Shown here one piece after another: positions 51,082 to 56,751 of a DNA stretch of 56,751 bases (its first letter is position 1; every line of letters begins with the position of its first letter). Source of the DNA: Sulfidibacterium sp964549335 (lineage in GTDB: Bacteria; Bacteroidota; Bacteroidia; Bacteroidales; F082). The stretch spans positions 1 through 56,751 of the forward strand of contig CAZJUQ010000051.1 of NCBI GenBank assembly GCA_964549335.1, written 5' to 3'. Both the position numbers and the translations under genes were made by a program. The notes under the pieces were generated by a model that was not told the origin of the DNA, searched no databases, and saw only the letters and a program-made list of their open reading frames with translations.

Positions 51082-51311
51082 CGTTTTACTATTTTAATGT
51101 TTACTGATTTTTTTACCCTTTACGAACCTTGAAGTGCCGTTTCCCGGTTTTTTTATAAATATTTCCATTAAAAATATTACCGCGATATCTCCTTGCCAAA
51201 ATTCCAAATCGGGGTTTCTGCAAACAAATATTTCGACACCCTCTGCAACTTTTAAGGTTCATGTAATGATACGTACAAACAGCCTTTAATGTTTCGTTTT
51301 ATTTACCATTT

Positions 51312-51319
51312 TAACTTTG
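51312..51319 (+). promoter_or_regulatory. Upstream -7 box in the ileS leader
   Basis: TAACTTTG (TAnnTTTG) lies 129 bases before the ileS ATG. A near-palindromic GGTGGCGGTCACC follows. A transcript from here would have a leader of about 125 bases; I see no Ile-rich leader ORF in it. Between 51082 and 51311 nothing else stands out. Confidence 0.35.
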
Positions 51320-51397
51320 GTGGCGGTCACCCTTTCCAAAACAAGATGACTCTCTAAAAGTCAATAAAATTCGGTACAGGACATTTTTCTTTTTTAT

Positions 51398-51405
51398 TAC
51401 CTTTG
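51398..51405 (+). promoter_or_regulatory. Proximal -7 box of ileS
   Basis: TACCTTTG (TAnnTTTG) lies 43 bases before the ileS ATG at 51449. Confidence 0.5.
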
Positions 51406-51448
51406 CACCCAATTTTTTTAACGACAACATATTAAGGTTTCAAAATCG

Positions 51449-54400
51449 ATGGATAACAAATACAGGGAATACAAATTTTTAAATTTACCTGAAATAGGAG
51501 AAGAAATAGGTAAATTTTGGGAAGAACACAACACCTTTGAAAAAAGTTTGAAAAACCGTGAAGGTAACGACAGTTTTGTGTTTTACGAAGGTCCTCCGTC
51601 GGCAAACGGCAAACCGGGAATCCATCACGTAATGGCAAGGGCAATAAAGGACCTCTTTTGCCGCTACCAGACACAAAAAGGCAAACATGTTATCCGTAAA
51701 GCCGGTTGGGATACCCACGGATTGCCAGTGGAAATAAGTGTTGAAAAAGCTCTCAACATTACAAAAGAGGATATAGGAAAAAAAATCTCCGTAGAGGAGT
51801 ACAACAACATGTGCCGCAAGGAGGTGCTGAAATATAAAGACATGTGGGACGACCTTACCCGCAAAATAGGATACTGGGTCGATTTGGAACACCCTTACAT
51901 TACTTTCGACAACAAGTACATAGAAACCGTTTGGCACCTGTTAAAACGCCTTTACGACAAGGGATTGCTATACAAAGGATACAAAATACAGCCCTACTCT
52001 CCGGCCGCAGGAACGGGATTAAGCACTCATGAACTCAATCAACCGGGATGTTATCGCGATGTAACCGACACCACTGTTACGGCACAATTTAAAATAATTA
52101 AGGACGAAAAATCAGAATTTCTTTTCGATGACGATAACGAAGAGCTGTTTTTCCTGGCTTGGACCACTACCCCGTGGACATTACCCTCGAACACCGCACT
52201 TGCCGTCGGCCCTAAAATAGAGTATCTCAAAATAAAAACTTATAACATTTACACCGGCAAACAATTAAGCGTGGTTCTTGCCAAAGACAGACTTACGGCA
52301 TATTTCAATCCCAAAGACAAAGATTTGGATTTCGAAAGCTGGAAAAAGGGAAATAAACATGTTCCGTACAAAATTGAAAAACAATTTTCAGGCACCGACA
52401 TTACGGGCATACGTTACAACCAGCTTTTCGACTGGATTAAACCAATGGGCAACGCTTTTGAAGTAATTCCTGGCGATTATGTAACCACGGAAGACGGTAC
52501 GGGTATTGTTCACATTGCACCTACATTTGGCGAAGATGACGACAGAGTTGCAAAAGAGGCGGGAATAGTACCGCTCTTTTTAATCGACAAAAGCGGTGAA
52601 AAACGTCCCATGGTAGATTTACAAGGACGTTTTTACGAATTGGATAAGCTTAGTGAAGATTTTATCGAAAAATATGTTAATGTTGAAAAATACTCGGTAT
52701 ATGCCGGACGTTTCGTAAAAAACGATTACAATCCCGAACTCAAAAACAGCGATACCACTCTCGATATCGATTTGGCGGTGGAACTGAAAAAAGAAAACAA
52801 AGCGTTCCGTATCGAAAAACATGTCCACAGCTATCCCCATTGCTGGCGTACCGACAAACCGGTACTCTATTATCCGCTCGACAGTTGGTACATAAAAACA
52901 ACTGCCTTTAAAGAGAGAATGATAGAACTTAATAAGACCATCACGTGGAAACCCAAAGCCACAGGGGAAGGACGTTTCGGAAACTGGCTCGAAAACCTCG
53001 TCGATTGGAACCTGTCGCGCTCACGGTTTTGGGGCGTTCCCCTGCCCGTTTGGACTACCGAAGACGGAAAAGAACAAAAATGTATAGGCTCGGCAGCCGA
53101 ACTGAAAATGGAGATAGAAAAATCGATAAGTGCCGGATTTATGGACTCAAATCCTCTAAAAAATTTCGACACCGGCGATATGAGTCGGGAGAATTACGAC
53201 ACCTTCGATTTTCACCGCCCTTACATCGACAAAATTGTTTTGGTTTCGGAGAGCGGTAAAAAAATGTTCCGCGATCCCGCACTTATCGACGTTTGGTTCG
53301 ATTCGGGGTCAATGCCTTACGCCCAATATCACTATCCTTTTGAACATAAAGAGGATTTCAGTGATTTTTTCCCTGCCGACTTTATTGCGGAAGGTGTTGA
53401 CCAAACAAGAGGTTGGTTTTACACGTTACATGCCATTGCCGTTATGCTTTTCGACTCGGTAGCTTACAAAACCGTTGTCTCCAACGGATTGGTGCTCGAC
53501 AAAAAAGGAAACAAAATGTCGAAAAAACTCGGCAACGCCGTTGACCCGTTCGACACAATAAAAAAATTCGGACCTGATGCCACGCGCTGGTATATGCTCA
53601 CAAACTCGCAACCGTGGGATAACCTCCGTTTTGATGCGGCAGGTATCGACGAAGTAAAACGTAAATTTTTCGGCACACTCTACAATACCTATGCATTCTT
53701 TGCAATGTATGCCAACATTGACGGTTTTACCTATAACGAACCGGAAGTTCCTTTCGAAAAACGAAGCGAACTCGACCGCTGGATACTATCGGAACTGAAT
53801 ACCCTTGTCAACAATGTGGACAAAGCCTATAGCGATTATGAACCCACAAAAGCGGGACGGGCAATACAATATTTCGTTACCGAAAACCTTAGCAATTGGT
53901 ATGTAAGACTTTCGAGAAGGGTCTTCTGGAAAGGAAATTATACCCAAGAAAAAATCGCCGCCTATCAAACCCTCTACCGTACCCTCGAAGTGGTTTCGCA
54001 ACTTATGGCACCCATAGCCCCGTTTTTTGCCGAAAGGTTGTTCACCGATTTAAATAATGTGACCGGACGCATAAATGCCGAATCGGTACATTTAACCGAT
54101 TTCCCCGTGGCCGACAACTCGCAAATCGACAAAATGCTGGAAGAACGGATGCAACTCGCACAAAAGTTCTCCTCCATGATATTGTCGCTGCGCAAAAAAA
54201 ACAACATAAGAGTGCGTCAACCTCTGAATAAAATTATGATTCCCGTTTTGAACGAACATTTTAAAAAACAGGTTCAAGCCGTCGAACAACTCATACTTTC
54301 CGAAACAAATATAAAATCGGCGGAATATCTTACCGAAGATTCCACCGTCCTGATAAAAAAGATAAAACCCAATTTTAAAACTCTGGGACCCAAATACGGC

Positions 54401-54880
54401 AAAATAATGAAACAACTTTCGGGAATGATAAACGGCATGAAACAAAGCGACATAAAAAAACTGGAGACCGAAGGCAAGTTCGTTTTTGACATAGACGGCA
54501 ACCGGGTGGAAATAGGACCTGAGGATGTGGAAATAAGCACCCAGGATATTCCCGGCTGGAGTGTGGCGTCAATGGACAACCTTACGGTAGCTCTCGACAT
54601 TACAATTACTCCCGAACTGCAAAACGAAGGTTTGGCACGCGAACTTGTAAACCGTATCCAAAACCTTAGAAAAGACAAAGGTTTTGACGTAATAGACAGA
54701 ATAAACCTGATAATTGAACGTAATCCCGAAACGGAAAATGCCATAAAACAATTCGAAGATTACATTTGCTCCGAAACACTTGCAAAATTGAAAACAGTTG
54801 ATAAACTTGATAACGAAAACAGGGACGAAGTAGAACTAATCGACGGCATTACCGTTAATTTGTCAATAGAAAAAATATAG
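51449..54880 (+). CDS. ileS: Isoleucyl-tRNA synthetase
   Basis: This 1143-residue class I synthetase charges tRNA-Ile. The HIGH-type motif is GIHH at residues 57-60 in GPPSANGKPGIHHVMARA. The CP1 editing domain is present (WTTTPWTLPSNTALAVGP and GTGIVHIAPTFGEDD), and the KMSKS motif is KMSKK at residues 689-693. The large size and the C-terminal domain without a visible Cys-x-x-Cys zinc knuckle suggest the eukaryote-like IleS2 type, which tends to resist mupirocin; that is inference. It heads the order ileS, dksA-like, lspA on one strand. Confidence 0.96.
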   Translation: MDNKYREYKFLNLPEIGEEIGKFWEEHNTFEKSLKNREGNDSFVFYEGPPSANGKPGIHHVMARAIKDLFCRYQTQKGKHVIRKAGWDTHGLPVEISVEKALNITKEDIGKKISVEEYNNMCRKEVLKYKDMWDDLTRKIGYWVDLEHPYITFDNKYIETVWHLLKRLYDKGLLYKGYKIQPYSPAAGTGLSTHELNQPGCYRDVTDTTVTAQFKIIKDEKSEFLFDDDNEELFFLAWTTTPWTLPSNTALAVGPKIEYLKIKTYNIYTGKQLSVVLAKDRLTAYFNPKDKDLDFESWKKGNKHVPYKIEKQFSGTDITGIRYNQLFDWIKPMGNAFEVIPGDYVTTEDGTGIVHIAPTFGEDDDRVAKEAGIVPLFLIDKSGEKRPMVDLQGRFYELDKLSEDFIEKYVNVEKYSVYAGRFVKNDYNPELKNSDTTLDIDLAVELKKENKAFRIEKHVHSYPHCWRTDKPVLYYPLDSWYIKTTAFKERMIELNKTITWKPKATGEGRFGNWLENLVDWNLSRSRFWGVPLPVWTTEDGKEQKCIGSAAELKMEIEKSISAGFMDSNPLKNFDTGDMSRENYDTFDFHRPYIDKIVLVSESGKKMFRDPALIDVWFDSGSMPYAQYHYPFEHKEDFSDFFPADFIAEGVDQTRGWFYTLHAIAVMLFDSVAYKTVVSNGLVLDKKGNKMSKKLGNAVDPFDTIKKFGPDATRWYMLTNSQPWDNLRFDAAGIDEVKRKFFGTLYNTYAFFAMYANIDGFTYNEPEVPFEKRSELDRWILSELNTLVNNVDKAYSDYEPTKAGRAIQYFVTENLSNWYVRLSRRVFWKGNYTQEKIAAYQTLYRTLEVVSQLMAPIAPFFAERLFTDLNNVTGRINAESVHLTDFPVADNSQIDKMLEERMQLAQKFSSMILSLRKKNNIRVRQPLNKIMIPVLNEHFKKQVQAVEQLILSETNIKSAEYLTEDSTVLIKKIKPNFKTLGPKYGKIMKQLSGMINGMKQSDIKKLETEGKFVFDIDGNRVEIGPEDVEISTQDIPGWSVASMDNLTVALDITITPELQNEGLARELVNRIQNLRKDKGFDVIDRINLIIERNPETENAIKQFEDYICSETLAKLKTVDKLDNENRDEVELIDGITVNLSIEKI

Positions 54881-54972
54881 TTATAATTTTTTATAAAAAT
54901 AATTGATGGTTTGCTAAAATATACTATTTTTATACGGTTAATTTTGGTTTTACCATAAAAAACGGAGGAGAT

Positions 54973-55383
54973 ATGAAAGAGAATGCAACAGAAGAAAAAA
55001 CCAGATATTCAAAAGAAGAACTGGAGGAGTTTAAACAAATAATTTTGAAAAAACTTGAAAAAGCAAGAGAAGACCTTGCACTGTTAGTTGAAGCATATAC
55101 CAACACTAGCGAATCAGGCACCAACGACACATCACCTACCTTTAAAGTACTTGAAGAGGGCAGGGAGGTATTGTCAAAAGAAGAAAACAGCCGTCTGGCA
55201 GCCCGTCAACAACGTTTTATTACAAATCTGGAAAACGCTTTAATACGTATCGAAAACGGCACTTACGGCATTTGCCGCGAAACGGGAAAACTTATAAGTA
55301 AAGAACGTTTGAGAGCAGTCCCCCATGCCACGCTAAGCATTGAAGCCAAAATGAAAAAACGCAGAATGAATATCAACGACTAA
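54973..55383 (+). CDS. DksA/TraR-like protein with a degenerate zinc finger
   Basis: This 136-residue protein has a long N-terminal coiled coil (residues 8-40, EELEEFKQIILKKLEKAREDL) and the DksA/TraR C-terminal pattern NALIRIENGTYGICRETGKLISKERLRAVPHATLSIEAK. The usual four zinc-binding cysteines are reduced to one (GICRETG), so it probably holds no zinc. DksA-like proteins bind the secondary channel of RNA polymerase. A GGAGGAG stretch lies 3 bases before the ATG, a rare Shine-Dalgarno-like site in this window. It lies between ileS and lspA. Confidence 0.9.
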   Translation: MKENATEEKTRYSKEELEEFKQIILKKLEKAREDLALLVEAYTNTSESGTNDTSPTFKVLEEGREVLSKEENSRLAARQQRFITNLENALIRIENGTYGICRETGKLISKERLRAVPHATLSIEAKMKKRRMNIND

Positions 55384-55396
55384 CTGTTTCTTCCCA

Positions 55397-56011
55397 TTGA
55401 AAAAGGCGGCTTTTGTAATATTTTTGGTTCTTTTATTAGACCAGGCATTGAAGTTTTATATTAAACTTACAATGCAACTGGGAGAAGAGTTACCCGTGTT
55501 CGACCATTGGTTTTTACTCTATTTTACCGAAAACAACGGAATGGCATTCGGTATGCAATTCGGTGGCGACTGGGGAAAACTTTCGTTGAGCATTTTCCGT
55601 ATCCTTGCCGTAATTGCAATAGGTTTTTATTTACTCTTGATTAGCTGGCAAAACAAAAAAACGGGCTTGATAATCAGTGTCTCGCTCATTTTTGCCGGAG
55701 CTTTGGGAAACATTATCGACAGTGCAATCTACGGATTGATATTTACGCAAAGCGGCTACCACACCATTGCCGAACTTGTTCCTTTCGGTCAAGGATATTC
55801 ATCGTTTTTGCACGGTAAAGTAGTGGATATGCTCTATTTCCCCATTATAGATATTTCAAGGGAATCGGCTCCCGCATGGCTGCCCTCTTTTCTCTTCGGC
55901 ACCGACAACCATCTTGTGTTTTTCCGTCCCATATTCAACATAGCCGATGCATCCATCACCATAGGAGTATTTTGGCTTTTGTTATTTCAACGAAAAAATT
56001 TGAAATTTTAA
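55397..56011 (+). CDS. lspA: Lipoprotein signal peptidase (signal peptidase II)
   Basis: This 204-residue inner-membrane aspartyl protease cleaves lipoprotein signal peptides at the lipobox. Four hydrophobic helices are visible. The catalytic Asp residues lie in ALGNIIDSAIYG and VVDMLYFPI, with the conserved FTENNGMAFGM near the N-terminus. The start is TTG at 55397, giving MKKAAFVIFLVLLLDQALK; the next in-frame ATG would remove the first helix. It starts 13 bases after the DksA-like gene. The many lipoproteins in this window are its expected clients. Length is slightly above the family norm because of a periplasmic loop insertion. Confidence 0.95.
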   Translation: MKKAAFVIFLVLLLDQALKFYIKLTMQLGEELPVFDHWFLLYFTENNGMAFGMQFGGDWGKLSLSIFRILAVIAIGFYLLLISWQNKKTGLIISVSLIFAGALGNIIDSAIYGLIFTQSGYHTIAELVPFGQGYSSFLHGKVVDMLYFPIIDISRESAPAWLPSFLFGTDNHLVFFRPIFNIADASITIGVFWLLLFQRKNLKF

Positions 56012-56040
56012 AGGAAAATAACGGATATTCGATTTTTTTG

Positions 56041-56048
56041 TATCTTTG
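56041..56048 (+). promoter_or_regulatory. -7 box of the tRNA-Cys promoter
   Basis: TATCTTTG (TAnnTTTG) ends 18 bases before the mature tRNA 5' end. Confidence 0.6.
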
Positions 56049-56066
56049 CAATCCGAAATTTTTCAG

Positions 56067-56137
56067 GGTACCGTGGCCGAGTGGCTAGGCGGAGGTCTGC
56101 AAAACCTTATACAGCGGTTCGAATCCGCTCGGTACCT
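56067..56137 (+). tRNA. tRNA-Cys (anticodon GCA)
   Basis: This 71-base cloverleaf folds by eye. The acceptor GGTACCG pairs perfectly with CGGTACC. The D arm is GCCGAGTGGCTAGGC. The anticodon stem GAGGT/ACCTT holds loop CTGCAAA with anticodon GCA, and the T arm is AGCGG/CCGCT with TTCGAAT. The discriminator base is U, as expected for tRNA-Cys. CCA is not encoded. A terminator follows, and the next DNA is more AT-rich. Confidence 0.95.
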
Positions 56138-56143
56138 CATAGC

Positions 56144-56170
56144 AAAACCCGGTTATCCACCGGGTTTTTT
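56144..56170 (+). terminator. Terminator after tRNA-Cys
   Basis: AAAACCCGG (56144-56152) pairs with CCGGGTTTT (56160-56168) around a 7-base loop, followed by more T. Confidence 0.88.
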
Positions 56171-56183
56171 TATATACTTGTTG

Positions 56184-56256
56184 TAGCTCATTGAAAGAGG
56201 AAATATGGCTCATTTTAATTGATTTTGTGAGCTAAATACAGTACATTTGTGAGCTA
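56184..56256. promoter_or_regulatory. Four phased operator-like half-sites over the Fic gene promoter
   Basis: TAGCTCA (56184), TGGCTCA (56206), TGAGCTA (56228) and TGAGCTA (56250) start exactly 22 bases apart. The first two are the reverse complement of the last two, with one mismatch in the second. The fourth directly follows the -7 box TACATTTG (56242-56249), which has a TTG 20 bases upstream (56219-56221). Confidence 0.7.
56242..56249 (+). promoter_or_regulatory. -7 box of the Fic gene
   Basis: TACATTTG (TAnnTTTG), with TTG at 56219-56221 spaced by 20 bases, lies 19 bases before the ATG at 56268. It is embedded in the phased half-site array. Confidence 0.6.
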
Positions 56257-56267
56257 AAAAGATTAAA

Positions 56268-56751
56268 ATGAATATCGAAAAACAAATATTAGAATTTTTA
56301 AAAAGTAATCCCGCAAGTTCTTCAAATCGGATTTTAGAAAATATTGAAGAAAAGAAAAGTATTGCGACAATAAAAAGAATTTTATCAAAACTTGTATCCG
56401 AGAAGCTCATATCAACCACAGGAAAAGGGAAATCGACCAAATACCAACTTTCACCTTTTTATAAATTATTTGAAAATATTGAGATTGACCAATATTACAA
56501 AAATGATATTGACGAACGAACAATCGTTGAAAGCTTTAACTTTTCACTGTTGACGGAAATATTACCTAATGTAAATCTGTTTACAGAAAGCGAGCTGAAA
56601 AAGCTGTCTAACCTCCAAAATGAATTTACACAAAACATCTCCGAATTAAGTGAGTTTCAGTACAAAAAGGAATTGGAACGCTTGGCAATAGATTTGAGCT
56701 GGAAATCTTCACAGATTGAAGGTAACACTTATTCATTATTGGAAACCGAAA
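56268..56751 (+). CDS. Fic family protein with N-terminal winged helix (partial, C-terminus outside window)
   Basis: An open frame from the ATG at 56268 runs to the window edge (161 codons). Residues 1-65 read as a winged helix-turn-helix: EKQILEFLKSNPASSSNRILENI, SIATIKRILSKLVSEKLIST and a TGKGKSTKYQLS wing. Near the end, DLSWKSSQIEGNTYSLLETE matches the N-terminal inhibitory helix of Fic proteins, (S/T)xxxE(G/N), here S-S-Q-I-E-G. That is the class that inhibits itself in cis. The catalytic HPFxxGNGR motif would lie outside. Fic enzymes transfer AMP or related groups to proteins. The DNA is clearly more AT-rich than the genes before the tRNA, suggesting transfer. Confidence 0.85.
   Translation, partial: MNIEKQILEFLKSNPASSSNRILENIEEKKSIATIKRILSKLVSEKLISTTGKGKSTKYQLSPFYKLFENIEIDQYYKNDIDERTIVESFNFSLLTEILPNVNLFTESELKKLSNLQNEFTQNISELSEFQYKKELERLAIDLSWKSSQIEGNTYSLLETE

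Noticed and set aside
51082..51448. T-box or Ile leader peptide upstream of ileS
   Set aside because: No Ile-rich short frame, no T-box core and no terminator hairpin are visible. Only two promoter-like boxes and a short palindrome are present.
1..56751. CRISPR arrays, insertion sequences, rRNA genes and replication origins
   Set aside because: I saw no regularly spaced long repeats, transposase motifs, rRNA sequence or DnaA-box cluster anywhere in the window.

Overview
The window looks like chromosomal DNA from a Bacteroidetes bacterium, most likely order Bacteroidales. Its AT-rich gene starts carry the Bacteroidetes sigma factor -7 box TAnnTTTG again and again, and almost none has a Shine-Dalgarno sequence. 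The gene families also fit: DUF5689 and DUF4136 lipoproteins, a PG0541-like pump-associated protein, TrpB2, a GH3-family ligase and a GGGP synthase. Coding is dense on both strands. Two genes run off the window, one at each end.

Region by region. 1-5 kb: an edge-truncated DHH-like protein, a lipoprotein, a 2-Cys peroxiredoxin, an inner-membrane EEP-family hydrolase, a PHP-type histidinol phosphatase and a GC-rich repeat-like element. 5-12.2 kb: a GH3-like ligase with a LysE exporter, the TrkA/TrkH potassium uptake pair, and an aminotransferase overlapping an omega-amidase. 12.2-17 kb: uridine kinase, a seven-blade propeller lipoprotein, ComB, a purine permease and GGGP synthase. 17.4-22.5 kb: a secreted EEP nuclease divergent from a TonB-dependent receptor and a DUF5689 lipoprotein, probably one acquisition locus. 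22.6-24.3 kb: a 1-Cys peroxiredoxin divergent from OxyR. 24.3-30.9 kb: a TetR-controlled RND efflux operon. 31-33.2 kb: a PabA/TrpG-type amidotransferase and a hydrolase. 33.2-37.2 kb: lptE, a TPR-like protein, secG, groES and groEL. 37.2-43.6 kb: penicillin acylase family protein, an LptA-like protein, an MCE protein and an LRR protein. 43.6-47.7 kb: tRNA-Leu(CAA), a CtpA protease, a small acidic protein, and trpB2 behind a Trp-rich leader peptide and intrinsic terminator. 47.7-56.2 kb: DUF4136 lipoprotein, RNase R, RidA, ileS, a DksA/TraR-like protein, lspA and tRNA-Cys(GCA). From 56.17 kb the base composition becomes more AT-rich and a Fic-family gene begins.

The most interesting regulatory reading is at 46083-46269. 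A Bacteroidetes promoter is followed at once by a 25-codon ORF with three consecutive Trp codons, then a 13-bp terminator hairpin, then trpB2. This has every visible part of a ribosome-mediated tryptophan attenuator. Three other cis-regulatory patterns can be read directly. A perfect match to the OxyR half-operator overlaps the oxyR promoter. Two copies of GAAAACT-N14-AGTTTTC flank the tetR gene of the efflux operon. Four TAGCTCA/TGAGCTA half-sites at an exact 22-bp period lie over the promoter of the Fic gene.

All family assignments come from reading motifs by eye. No database search or folding program was run.
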